Assembly (NCBI RefSeq): GCF_032118995.1
Contig: NC_092656.1
Location: forward strand, 18,930,965 to 18,994,964
Length of the DNA stretch: 64,000 nt
DNA from: Asterias amurensis
Lineage: Eukaryota > Echinodermata > Asteroidea > Forcipulatida > Asteriidae
Direction of reading: 5' to 3'
How positions within the stretch are numbered: the first letter of the stretch is position 1; each line of letters begins with the position of its first letter. Shown in pieces: positions 46,350 to 58,547 of the stretch. Under the pieces are notes generated by a model. The model was not told the DNA's origin and ran no database searches. It saw only the letters and a list, made by a program, of their open reading frames with translations. Made by a program: the position numbers and the translations under genes.

Positions 46350-46535
46350 CACTGCAAAAATCCGGGTGTTAAAATGTACACCATGGATGTCACAATGCTA
46401 AACCAAAATATACACCATAAGGGTGTTAAAATCACACCGTTACTCTGGTGTTATTTTGGACACCCTAATGGTGTTAATTTTGATTCTCTCTTTGGCATCT
46501 TTATGTGACAACACACATGGTGTTAATTTGAACAC
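46350..46535. repeat. GGTGTTAATTTTGACACC-type minisatellite
   Basis: Five or more degenerate units with GGGTGTTAAAAT, TACACCA, GGTGTTATTTTGGACACC and GGTGTTAATTTGAACACC, each weakly palindromic. Confidence 0.65.
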
Positions 46536-48429
46536 CCTGGTTTTTTTTCTTCAGTATACTCAGGATGGGAGAGCCAATGCTGACAAATAGGTCTGAAAAC
46601 CAGGACTCGGTTTTTTTTTTCGGGGGGGTGTACTAAAATTTTGACGTTTTCACCCTTGGAGTTAAATATTTCAAGGAGCTTCTGGAAACAGTACTAAAGA
46701 GAAAATCTCTTTTCAGTAGTGTTGATTCTAAAAAAAAAAAAATAACCGGTGGTTGACAACTCAAGGTTTCGATTAACTATGCTCTTTGTCTTTAGACGAT
46801 CAGAGCATAGGCCTACTGATCGAAAGGCTTTGTTTCGAACTTTTGATCGGAAAAAAAATAAAAAAAATTCACCTTGCAAAGTTTCATCCTATAAAATATC
46901 TCTTCCATGAACACTGTTGGCCTAAACACTTACACGTTTATCCCATCATGTCGCCATGATATGTAATGTACATTTACTTTTGGGAATTATGCAAATTAGA
47001 CAAGTCACCTGTGAAACTACATTGTCCATTCTCAAAATAGCAACGCAATTCAAACTTCTAATCCACCTTAAAAAATGGGTCCTTAAATGGGTCCTTAAAT
47101 GGGCTCTTAAATGGTTCACAGGAAGTCCTCGAGAAAACAGGAGAGCAGGAAATGAAAACAGGAAAGTAGAATTAAAATGTCCTGAATGCATCCCACTTCT
47201 TATTCTCCCGAGTTGTGCATATTTTATTCGGTCCGGTAGCTCCCTTTGTATACCGAGCCCCCTTTCCCCAACAAAAGAGCCACAAGAAATTACATGTTTT
47301 GTCAAGACGCGACAATGAGATTTAAATAATAAATAGGTTCTCTACGACTGCTACTACATGGTTAATGAACACAACTAATCTAAGGAGCTTTAAGAGCCGT
47401 CTTATTTTCATCAAAATAAGTAATCATTTACCGATAATCATTCCGACGAGTATGGTGAATTTGATTCGCCGGACAAGTCTTCGTTTTTTAGGGGGGCTCC
47501 CCCGGGACCCCCCTCAGTCCGCAAGTCACCGCGAACTCAGACCAATTACTCTACCCGGGAACTGTGTAGCTTTCTCCGGCCGGTAATATTGCCTCGTACG
47601 CTGACAAGAGAAAGGAAGAAGACCCCGCTCGCCATCCTACAACGCGGTGTACACCAAAGTCCTCGCAGTGGCTCGGCGGCCGGAGTAAATGAATTTTTTT
47701 TCCCGGCGTGTCAGGGAGATTAGCTTGCATTGCCGCTACCTGCGCCGGGGGCAAAAAACAAACGAGGTTGTTGGCTTATGGGTTGACTCTTCGTCGAGAC
47801 ACCGGGTAGACAATGACCATTTGCAACCTTTAAATTTCGATGATCTTCTAGAGGAAGGAAAGAGGAGAAATTATACAACGAATGAGATTAAACAAGACGG
47901 AAAAAACTGATCAAACATCCTTAGGGAATAATTCTTCATGATGGATTGGAAGGAAAACAAATTGAGAAAGAGGGGGCATTAGGGGGGGGGACTGAACAAG
48001 GAGGGGTTAAGAATTGCCACAAACTAGTTTGGAAAGATCTTCCCGCTATAAAAATTTTACCCACACTATTTTATTTTAATTACTTCTGAAGAAGAAATTC
48101 ACTAGCGACCTTTTCTGGCTGAGTTAATATGAAGTTTTAACGATAGTTTGGGTGAACAATGTGTTACCTCTTTTCTAAGTTTGTTGATAATTGCTGATAC
48201 GTCTTTCCTTTTTTAAAGCATTTTAAAAGCATTACAATCTTATCATGATGTTACTGTCGTGTTCCAGGTTTGTAAAGGCAGGAATTAAACTGATTCTACG
48301 CCATTCTACCACAGACTGATCCGAATTGGCGGCCACGTATATGGCTTGATCACTGCTTGAAATCTACACCTTGATCGCTCAAAAAACATCGTGTATGTAA
48401 TGAATGAAATACTGGAATGTACTCAAACT
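46536..48429. other. Intergenic, no supported gene
   Basis: 46752-46830 has fold-back family words (GACAACTCAAGGTTTCG, GATCAGAGCATAGG). Threefold AAATGGGTCCTT repeat at 47075-47115. A short CCCCGGG palindrome near 47495. Confidence 0.4.
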
Positions 48430-48715
48430 TGAATACTCAGCAATCCTGATATTCGGCAGTATTCAGTACTCGGCTATCCCGGTACTCGGCAGTAGGCCTA
48501 TACTCGGTACTCGACAGGACCCGGCAGTAGGGCCTACTCGAAAAGGCAGAACTCGGTAGAACTTGGTACTCGGCACTCGGCAGTAATCGGTACTCGGCAG
48601 TACTCGGTACTCGGCAGTACTCGGTAATCGTCACTACGGTACTCGGTACTCGGCGGTACTCGTACCCGGCAGTACTTGGTACTCGGCAGTACTCGGGTAC
48701 TCGACTGAAAATTAC
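48430..48715. repeat. TACTCGGCAG minisatellite
   Basis: About 25 degenerate TACTCGG, TACTCGGCAG and GGTACTCGG units over 285 bp. Confidence 0.8.
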
Positions 48716-49170
48716 TTGACTCACAACACTGCCGGACGCACTGTCACTCTGAGTTGATCAGCATTAATGTATCCAAACAAATTAAGCTTGTAAACAAACT
48801 GAAAATAGCGCCCTCTAAATTTGCTAAGTGAAGGATTGCGGGCGCAGTCGAGCCAACCTGTTGATAACATCGTCTTGCAACAACTTTAACGTCAGCCAAG
48901 TCTCTGCCGAAAGAAACTCTGCTCCCCCCCCCAAAAAAAAAAAAGGTTACCATATGGAAAAAGTTGCTTGAATAGCCCTGTTTTTTAAATTGCAATGAGC
49001 TGCAAGTTCTGTGAGGGATGTAATTACGGTTGTCGCCTTGGTTTACGGACCGTGTTTCTACTTCATTTTGATTAACTTTTTTTGTTAAGTCACACTACGG
49101 TTAGGCTTAGACTATGGGCATAGGAATTGTTTGACAACACATATTTAATCCGAAATCTAACGTATTTTAG

Positions 49171-49729
49171 GGTCCAATTTTATAAAGCCTGTAAGCGTCA
49201 ACGGACATTATTGCTAAAGAGAAACTTGTTACCAGCCATATAAAGTTTGCATTGCTGCAACTGGTGCCCAACTATTTGTTCGCTTAGCATAGGACATTTT
49301 GGTATGGTATGTAATTCTTTCTTCTTAAAGGCAGTGGACACTATTGGTAATTACTCAAAATAATTATTAGCATAAAACCTTACATGGTTACGAGTAATAG
49401 GGAGAGGTTTATGGTATAAATCATTGTGAGAAACGGCTCCCTCTGAGTGCCATAGTTTTTGAGAAAGAAGTAATTTTCCACGAATTTAATTTCGAGACCT
49501 CAACTTTTGAATTTGAAATCAACCATCTAAATGCACACAACTTCGTGTGACACATGTGTTTTTTCTTTCACTATTATCTCGAAACTTTGACGACCAAATC
49601 AGCTCAATTTTTCACAGGTTTGTTACTTTATGCATAATTACGTTCAGATACACCAAGCGAGAAGACTATGCCTTTGACAATTACCAATAGTGTCCAGTGT
49701 CTTTAACATCTTTATAAAATTGGGCCTAG
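49171..49729. mobile_element. GGGCCCAATTT-type MITE interrupted by a TTAA-type MITE
   Basis: Left end GGGTCCAATTTTATAAAGC at 49171; right end TTTATAAAATTGGGCC at 49711. The copy at 49325-49706 is inserted near its right end, with TTAA on both sides. Confidence 0.65.
49325..49706 (+). mobile_element. TTAA-type MITE, hairpin partly deleted
   Basis: TTAA, AGGCAGTGGACACTATTGG ... CAATAGTGTCCAGTGTCT, TTAA. The right arm of the internal hairpin (GAGGTCTCG) is missing. Confidence 0.86.
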
Positions 49730-50330
49730 ATAATCATTATGAAGAAGTTGGTCATCTTTATCATCATCATCAGCATGCAGGCGGACACGAGCTTTTCCCA
49801 ATCTTAACTGTCATGTGCTCCTCTCAGAATCTCTAGATAAGTTGGTATTTCTTTCTAAAAGCTGCGATGTCCAATTCCCCTAACGAATACTATCCTTTGT
49901 TTATAAAAAGAGTAACCTTGTACATTCCAGGGCATTTCTGGCAGGCAAGATACTGTATCAGTCAAATGGGAAATAACTACGTTTTTTTTTCATTATCTCC
50001 ACATTTATCAAAGAGTTATAATAAAAAAAACCAGTTGGACAAGTTTTGAGATGTGCCCTTTTCTCATATGAAAAGTCAGATAGTGCAACATCAATAACAA
50101 TATGAGATTTGATGGGGTTTTTTTCCTTCGTACAAATCATACAATAGTGTATTTAGCAAGGTCTTTACAGATATTAATCAGCGATGAAAAAGCTAACAAA
50201 CATCGCAAATAAACATCACAAACATATCAACAAATAGACTTAAGCCCTGAAGCCAAAACAAAAAGCCTCTTGATCCATCCATAACAAATTTACTTCGTCC
50301 TTGGGTGGATTTGAACCACATACCTCTTAG

Positions 50331-50677
50331 TTAAAGACGGTGGACACTATTGGTAATTGTCAACGACCAGACACTTGGTGTATCTCAACATATGCATAAA
50401 ATAACAAACTTGTGGAAATTTGAGTTCAATCGGTCGTCGAAGTTGCGAGATAATAATGAAAGAAAAACACTCTTGTCACACGAAGTTGTGTGCTTTCAGA
50501 TGCTTGATTTCGAGACCTCAAATTCCCGGGAAATTACTTCTTTCTTGAAAACTTCAGAGGGAGCCGTTTCTCACAATGTTTTATAATATCAACCTCTCCC
50601 CATTACTCGTCAACAATAGTAAAGTATTATGATAATAATTATTTTGAGTAATTACCAAAAGTGTCCACTGCCTTTAA
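50331..50677 (-). mobile_element. TTAA-type MITE, reverse
   Basis: TTAA, AGACGGTGGACACTATTGG ... CAAAAGTGTCCACTGCCT, TTAA. One hairpin arm deleted (CGAGACCTCAAATTCCCGG then directly GAAATTACTTC). Confidence 0.86.
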
Positions 50678-51910
50678 CAGCCGAACGTTTTGAATTAATC
50701 AGTTATACGATAATTAACTATTGTGCAGACTCGAAGTATCTCAAGTTGCAAACACCTTTGTACGTTCAAGAAGGCCTACTTCACGGACTGTGCGCGGCAC
50801 CGCAACGAATTGTTTGTTTGGTTGATTGGGCGTTTTTCGTTTTGAAACGTCGTAATCTGTCAAATTTCGAGAGATGTAGCTTTAACTAAGCCTAATGATT
50901 GGACTAGACTAATCATAAACTAATTACTTTTGTAATCCACTGTTGGTAGCATTTGAGGTTTAACAAGTGCACCTCCTCCATGTACTATTAAATTATCAAA
51001 ATATAGATATTATTAAGACAGGTCATCCTTAACAAAATACTGCCACACTCGTTTGGCACTTAGAGCAGTTACGGTGGGTGGGTTGGAGAGGGAGAGGGGG
51101 GTACAGATGGCACAAAATCTCTCCTCGTTGTTGTCCTCGAAATAATTGATAATTAAAATCGTTCCGCCAGCAAAACACCTGTTATTACTTAGATATTTAT
51201 ATATAATTTATATCAATTGATCTCAGCTAGCTTTATTGAAAAGATATTCCAATGTGTACACACATGTAATCGCTGTGTTTTTTTTTATCCACAATTAATG
51301 GTTGTTTTGAAGAGGGAGGTGGGAGGAGGGGGTGATTTTTGTGTTCATAATGATCAGCTGCAAACCGTAGCGTGATAAAGTTGATCTAATCAAGCTTCTT
51401 CCACACGCTCTACAGATGCTCCAGTTTACATATGCTCAACACGTGCCTATAGAAATACACCGTGGGTTTACTTTACCAGTGAGCTTGGAACTTGCCTTTT
51501 GTGTTCACATCCTTCCCCCCCCCCCCCCCCCCCCCCCCCAGTAGCCCCTATAACACACTGTCTGTATATCCATCCACGAGCGCAGAGGCTCAACCCAGCT
51601 ATTCGCCAATCAACACACAGCACACGCAGGTACTGGCTTTATAATCATTGCGGTAACCACATGCCTCACAGTCTATCATAAACTCATACTCATAACATTA
51701 CTCTGTGTATGTAATGCAAATGACATCACACAATCTGATGAATCTAGTGGACTTTCCCCCAATCGACCACGCCCACCTGTTGAATAATTCATAATTTGTT
51801 TTGTTATCAACCTATTATTTTCCTCTTGTATCCCCGACGTAAAGCTTAAGTGCCCGGCTGTCTAAGATTGTTATGGTAATTGTGGATTTTGGGGGGGGGG
51901 GGGGGAGCGG
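50678..51910. other. Intergenic upstream of SKOR, with long C and G runs
   Basis: C run of about 25 at 51515-51539 and G run of about 15 at 51891-51905, the second ending 5 bp before the predicted TATA box. No gene-like ORF. Confidence 0.5.
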
Positions 51911-51950
51911 TATTTAAACCGTATTATTTGGAAAGGGGCGACCACTTTCG
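51911..51950 (+). promoter_or_regulatory. SKOR: Predicted SKOR core promoter (TATA + Inr)
   Basis: TATTTAAA at 51911-51918 and CCACTTT (YYANWYY Inr) with its A at 51944 are 33 bp apart, the normal TATA-to-start spacing. A clean splice donor follows 128 bp on, fitting a first exon. Confidence 0.5.
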
Positions 51951-52071
51951 GTTAGGTCGTCTATCAGTCCGGGGATCACCACGAGATTAGCGTGTCGGAG
52001 CTGGATTCTCTCCGCCAGGTGGTTGACGGAATCTACGGTACAGAAGAGATCGCCAACGAGCGCCGAATTTG
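51944..52071 (+). other. SKOR: Predicted SKOR non-coding exon 1
   Basis: GC-richer 128 bp with no ATG, ending CGAATTTG followed by GTGAGT. The only good donor on this strand downstream of a promoter and upstream of the SKOR coding exon; splicing to the acceptor at 58538 would place the SKOR ATG 9 bases into exon 2. Confidence 0.5.
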
Positions 52072-54599
52072 GTGAGTACCGTGCTTACGTCAAATTTCAT
52101 TTTAGAATTCTTGTTGCTTGTTTATCATCCAAAATATTTTGCTAAATATTTTGGCAATTGCTGTCGAGTGGATGCGTTTGTTTAAGAACTCAATCATTTC
52201 ATCTTTTCGCCTTTTCGATTATTGTTTTAAAAATTTATACAGACCTTAAAATACTAACTTGATGAGTCGACGGTAAATTTTTTATTTTCTTAATTTTAAC
52301 GGTATTCTCCTGAAGACGATCAGAGCATCTGATCGAAACGTCGAGTTGTCAACATAGGTTTTTTTTGAGAACCAGCACTGTACTCATGCTGCTATAGCAA
52401 ACCTCGGCTTAATTTGACTGTCTCTCAGACGAGTATTTTTCAAGAGGACTGGAACTGGTAATTAATCAGAATTTTCCTGAAAAAAAATATCTTCGACGAA
52501 AGAACTTTTTCAAATAATTAGCCAAATGTGAATTCCGATTATAGACAAAAGCTTTACCGAAATCAACTTAAACAACGATCCAACGGTTAGATATAAAAGA
52601 CGCGTTTTTACGAGTAAAGATGTTAAATTCGACCAACAGACCGTGAAATTCGGGCGCGTGTTTTAATGCTGTCTTGTCACCTTTGCTTTCATCAAGTTGC
52701 TTTGTTTTGTTTGAGAAGAAAATGCGCATTTTGAACGTTGGCGTACGCCCGAGTCTTGCAGGGCACATTTTTAGGAGTGGTCGCTGCCCGAACCAAGGTG
52801 ACCACACCTAATCCATTGATTTTTTACATTGTAGTATTTTGATTTGAGTTTCTTTTTGTGTATTTTATAGACCTATGACGGTGGTTTCATATGTTTTTAT
52901 AAACGGGTGATAATATGGATCGAAATCAACGAGCGTGATTTCGGGCTTGTAAAAAAAATAAAAAATTCCAAAGTTTTACAATCGTTCAGACGGTGGTATT
53001 TTTGAATCTGATAACTAGCATAAGTTTAGGCAGACACACCGCGTTTTTCGTTTCAATTGATACAGATTCTGGTAAAAAACCGATCGGACAAAATGGCCGA
53101 GTTGTCCAGTGTACCTGGCTCAAACTCAAGCCTCAATTTAATAAAACCTCTTAGCACAACCACTTTCTAAGCACAGAATAGTATTTCTTAGCCGAAACAG
53201 TTTACCATGCAGCCAAATCACATTCAGTTTGCATTATGACCGGCGAATCACTAATTGTGCTTAGCTTAGCCATTTTGTTTTGCTTAACAGCTTTACGAAA
53301 TTTGGTCCTGGTGTTGTGGGTTTTGGACCCCAGGGGTTTGACACTCAATTGCTTTGTCCTTCGGATCGGCCGTTAAGCCGAGGTCCCGTGTGTTGTGAAT
53401 TGCTTACCCCTGCAAACCCCCGGGAAATACCCGGGGTGGGGCTACCCATGTTTGGGGGTAGAGCGAAGTGAGATCACCCTGGGGTTAGCTTGATGTGGGT
53501 TAATTCTTCACAGGAAAATTGCATTAGGTGTAAAACGGACTTGGTTGATGAAATTTCCCGTGGTTGTATTTTATAGAAATTGGTTCGTTATACTGTGAAA
53601 AGCGCTGTTAGAAAGCAATTAACTCATCTTGTTCATGAAAGAGCACTTCATTCCAATATAGGCCACACAATCAGCTTGCGTACATTTCAGCATATTTGCT
53701 GGCCATGTTTCACTGAAAACAACGACAAATGTGTATGGGTTGGTTCAAGAAAATTCTGTGCACGTTTATCATACACGTTTTAATTGATGATATCCAAACA
53801 AGGGGTGGTGGTTTTCTACAACTTTGGTAAGTGTCAAATGCCCTTAAAAAAAGGAGAAAAGGTAGACATTTGTGTTTCAAACGAGTTGCTTGGTCATCAA
53901 ATCAGCGAAACGATTTAGTCATGACCGGCCCAGTTTAATCAGAAAATCGTTACTTTTCAAAATCACTGAAATCGACACCGAGACGTTGACCGCCATGAAT
54001 TTTTATTACTTAACCCGACGCAACCCTAAACTATGAGCATCGGTAACTTATCGCGATAATCGGCTGAGGTCTTGAAGAAACGGGACCGCTCGAAGCTCTG
54101 TGTCACGCCTAACCCATGAGACGATCTCCAGCAGTAAAGACAAACATCAACATTAAGAAGGAGAGGAAAAAGAAGAAGAATAGGGGGGAAAATGAAAAGT
54201 GATAAACTGAAAAGAGATCATCGGATCATCTCTCCGATACCGGATTAAGTCCCCTGACTCCCCCGTATCTATAACCGTGTATTGTAATCGAATAGTCGAT
54301 AGTGAGAACAGGTTTATTATTTCTAGATGCGTATAATCCTCGACTGGTGGATATTATTTTCCGTTTAAATACAGCGCCTTTCAATGCGAGAGACTTTATA
54401 CAAATATTGGATTTATTGTCGTGGAATATAATCACGGGGGAAAAAATCTGGCGTTTCCATCTCACGAGGCGAATTGCACGAATAAAAACATTCAATAGTT
54501 GTTTTATTACTCACTAATAAACCCTAATCATTTGAAAAACAAAATAACAATAAACCAAAATAGACATGAGAATGCGTCAACAGTTGAAACCCCTACTTT
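52072..54599. other. SKOR intron 1, first part; repeat pieces
   Basis: 52312-52405: fold-back family half copy (CTCCTGAAGACGATC, CGTCGAGTTGTCAAC). 53128-53308: inverted pair CAATTTAATAAAACCTCTTAGC and GCTTAACAGCTTTACGAAATTTGG, a GGGCCCAATTT-type relative. 53352-53400: SINE body (TCCTTCGGATCGGCCG TTAAGCCGAGG, broken here by a space). No exon-like ORF. Confidence 0.45.
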
Positions 54600-55005
54600 T
54601 TAAAGGCAGTGGACACTATTGGTAATTACTCAAAATAATTAGTATATAATAAATAAATAAATTAGCATGAAACCTTACTTGGTAACGAGTAATTGGGAGA
54701 GGTTAATAGTATACAACATTGTGATAAACGGCTCCCTCTGAGTAACATAGTTTTCGAAAAAGAAGTAATTGTCCACGAATTTGATTTCGAGACCTCAGAT
54801 TTAGAATTTGAGGTCTCGAAATCAAGCATCTGAAAGCACACAACTTCGTGTGACAAAGGTGTTTTTTTCTTTCATTATTATCTCGCAACTTCGATGACCG
54901 ATTGAGCTCAAATTTTTACAGGTTTGTTAGTTTACGCACATGTTGAGACACACCAAAAGACAAGACTGGTCTTTGACAATTACCAATAGTGTCCAGTGTC
55001 TTTAA
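54600..55005 (+). mobile_element. TTAA-type MITE, full length with small insert
   Basis: TTAA, AGGCAGTGGACACTATTGG ... CAATAGTGTCCAGTGTCT, TTAA. A 20-odd bp AATAAATAAAT insertion near the left end. Hairpin GAGACCTC / GAGGTCTC intact. Confidence 0.87.
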
Positions 55006-57753
55006 GTAAAGCAATGCTATTTTTGTTAGCGAATTGACACTTTTCGGGTGCCCCATAAGCCAATACCACAACCTCTTTTTTTTGGGCCCACAATGAAGGC
55101 CAGGGTAGGTGATGTGATGCGCTCATTTTCCAGAAGACACAGTCCTTGTAAAAGTGGGGAAAATAACAGGTCTCGGATCTCCCTCTTAAGGTGTAAAAAG
55201 TTATTTTTACTCTCTAAGCATGACGTCACCTACTTTCAACAACATGCTGGCTGGAACATTCTCCACAGAAGGTGTTTCGTTTTAGTAAAAAAGGTCAACT
55301 TAAGCACAATTTCGATTGAATAAAAGATTTTCATGAATTAAAATCTCCCGTACACAAAATTGTGTGACGCAACAGAAAAACGACGTCATTTGATGTTTTG
55401 GGTTCGTAACACATTTCGCACTGGAAGTGTATCAAATACGATGGCCTTTCACACGTTATTCAAGGTGTATTTATATTTTATCCACTTTGATGAAGACTCT
55501 ACTTTAAAAAAAAAAATAGGGCATCACAAAATTATCTTTGACTTTGAAATCTTTAAAACTGCGATGATCACACCATTAACAAAATATGGCAACTTGAGTT
55601 CTGTAATTTCTCTTCGAAACCACTGGCTGAGGTCAGTTCAGAATTACACATGATCTTCCCAGTTTTCGATTAGGCAATAAATGTATAACGGCTGAGAGAT
55701 AAATGATATACGAATTGTATATTATTAATTTTGTCATTTGTCTGACCCCATGAGTTTTCATCATGCATATTGAATTGTTATACTCTCCTAAAAGCATTGC
55801 TGCTGTCCTGGAAAGGGTGGGTTGCAAAATCCATTTCTGCTCGGTGCTTGTGCTGTCAATATTGTGGTTTATATCGATGGTTCGGCCTGGAAGAAATGGC
55901 TCTCACATGTTGATGTTGGGGAGAATAATTTGAGGGGTGAAATGGGATTCTGTGACTGTTAAACATTTTAAAGATTTTGTTAAGATTAATTATACGCCAA
56001 TTCGATCCTTATATTTATTGCATCAGATGATTTCAGAAATACCAGTAAATGCTCTTTGCGCAAACTATATAACACGTCACTTTAATTCTCCCCAAATAAA
56101 ATGCTAATTCCACAATAATAAATTTCCAGTTACAATTTTCACATCATTGTTATATGCTGGTCTATTTTTCGTCCATTCTGTGAACGTTTCTAACCAAAAT
56201 ACTGAGTTTCAATACAGTTATCCAAGTCGCAGTGGAAATGATTATTATTTAATTACACACCACGTTGTTTTGGGCCTCGCACAGAAGCGCACGGTCTTCA
56301 GTTTTTTTTTTTTTTTTTTTTTTAGTTGAAGCAATCCAATCTTTTCCAATTTTGTTTCCATTTTAGATGAAGTAACATCCACGTTGTCTGGCGCATCCTA
56401 TTATGGGGTAATCATTCGTAACAACTTGTCACTTCCATCCCATACTCTAGCGACAACCTAATCAACCAAAAGGGGAGGGGGGGGGGGTGTTGTGGAATTG
56501 TACAGCCCCTAAACCTAATCATCATCAACATCCAACTTCACTCCAGTATCAATGAACCATCTCCCTATACATCACAGACAGTTCATTTACTCCCGTAAGA
56601 CTAAAAGAGAGAAAAACACTCGCACAAAACAATATACACCGTATAGACACAAACGTGACCTGCCCCTTAATCCAACACCCCCCCCCCCCCCCCTCCCGTG
56701 TGTCGGTAATCCGCCTAAAAATTACTAATGTTAATTACACACATACAAAGTCATTGTAAGTCATTTATTTTCCTCCCATACATAAACTACCGCGGAGGAG
56801 AACAAAAAAAATGAGATCGACGAAGCGCGACGGACAGTTTTTGACAAAATTCAGCAGTTAAGTACATTGTCTGGTCAGGCGACTCTGCGGTTTTGTTTAA
56901 TTAACGTAATTTACTAATGGAAGTCAGTGAAGAAACCTGTTGAATAATTTCGCAATCTCGACTCTGTAGCACGAAGGATAAAGCTCCAATCGGTGGTTCT
57001 GGCGACGGTCGACGCAATGAAAAAGTAATGACAGTTTTGCACTAAAATATTATAAAGCTGTTCTGTTTTATAATGTGCGATTGAATACATTAATACTTTG
57101 TTATAGCAGAGAGCGTAAAATGGGAGTTATAGTTGCATGGGAGTTATACATTTAGTTGCATTAATTATGCGATTGAAAAGCATTGTTAAAAGAAGCAGGA
57201 AATGGTTTTATGGAACGGAGATTTCCGTTGTCATGGGAATTGTGAATTTCTCTAATTATTTCCGTTGTTTGTTATTTCCGTTTTATTTTGTAAAGGCCCC
57301 ACCAACATTTACCACAGAACCTAAATACAGGGGGGGGGGGGGAGGGGTAGCGAAATTCAAAATTGATTATTTTCAAAGATTAATTGTCTACACCTCCCCA
57401 ACAAGCTTTTAACGATAATGTGCGATCTCGTCTATGCTCTGGCGGTGTATTTTACACTCAATTATTCAACGAGGTTTTTGTGTCACCGCGGATGTATAAT
57501 AATTACATGCATTCTGATTTCCCAGGTGCTTTTTGTGTGGTTTGAAGTGTGTATATGGCAATGTGTTAGCAGTTTAAAAAAGATTCGCCAATTTTTGTTT
57601 TACTTTTTTGAAAGTCCAGAAATGTTCGTTCTCGCTCTCTTACTATAAGAATTGTTGTTTGCATTTTTATGAGTGGAAATATAAAGATGTTGAGTAACGA
57701 CAAAAGTATATTCAAAATCGTACAAATGTATTCTATTCTAGCTTGATGCGCTG
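55006..57753. other. SKOR intron 1, middle part, nothing firm seen
   Basis: T run at 56302-56323, G run at 56470-56486, C run at 56678-56692, G run at 57330-57341. Several 60-97 codon ORFs without support. Confidence 0.4.
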
Positions 57754-58127
57754 TTAAAGGCAGTGGACACTATATTGGTAATTCCTCAAAATAATTATTA
57801 TCATAAACCTTTCTTGGTTACGAGTAAAGGGGAGAGGTTGATAGTATAAAACACTGTGAGAAACAGCTCCCTCTGAAGTGACGTAGTTTTGAGAAAGAAG
57901 TAATTTCCCATGAATTTGATTTCGAGATCTCAGATTTAGAATTTGAGGTCTCTTGAAAACACACAACTTTGTGTGACAAGGGTGTTTTTTCTTCCATTGT
58001 TATCTCGCAACTTCGACTACCGATTGAGCTCAAATGTTCACAGGTTTGTTATTTTATGCATATGTTGAGATACACCAAGTGAGAAGACTGGTCTTAGACA
58101 ATTACCAATAGTGTCCAATGTCTTTAA
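57754..58127 (+). mobile_element. TTAA-type MITE, full length
   Basis: TTAA, AGGCAGTGGACACTATATTGG ... CAATAGTGTCCAATGTCT, TTAA; hairpin present. Located 0.4 kb before the SKOR coding exon. Confidence 0.87.
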
Positions 58128-58547
58128 AATAAATGTACATGACGAAAAGTCTTGCTACCGCCGAAACTCGGCAAATTTTTAGAACCCTTCGGGGCACAGG
58201 CATAATATTTATGTGGAAGAGCCTCCACACATGTAATTAGGGTAACTAGTCCCCAATTATGTTCCCATATTGTTCCCCATTTCTGGTATACAACTCAAAG
58301 GGTGAACATTATACATAATTATGGTCACACTATAGCTACTTTAATCCCATCAACAAAGGCACAATCTCCATGCATTTGGCAATAACACGTAGAGCAACAC
58401 TCTCATATTAAATAATATACAAACTTTCCGATCCAATTCCAAACCTAATGTTAAGGGGATGCCACTTTTTATTTCAGAAACCGAATTTTTATAAAACACA
58501 GGGGAAACTGATTGTGTTTATTCCCTCTTCTTTGTCAGCAGTTCAGT

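Noticed and set aside
46946..47318. Overlapping 119- and 120-codon ORFs on opposite strands
   Set aside because: Contains a short tandem repeat and shows no domain, codon bias or splice support.
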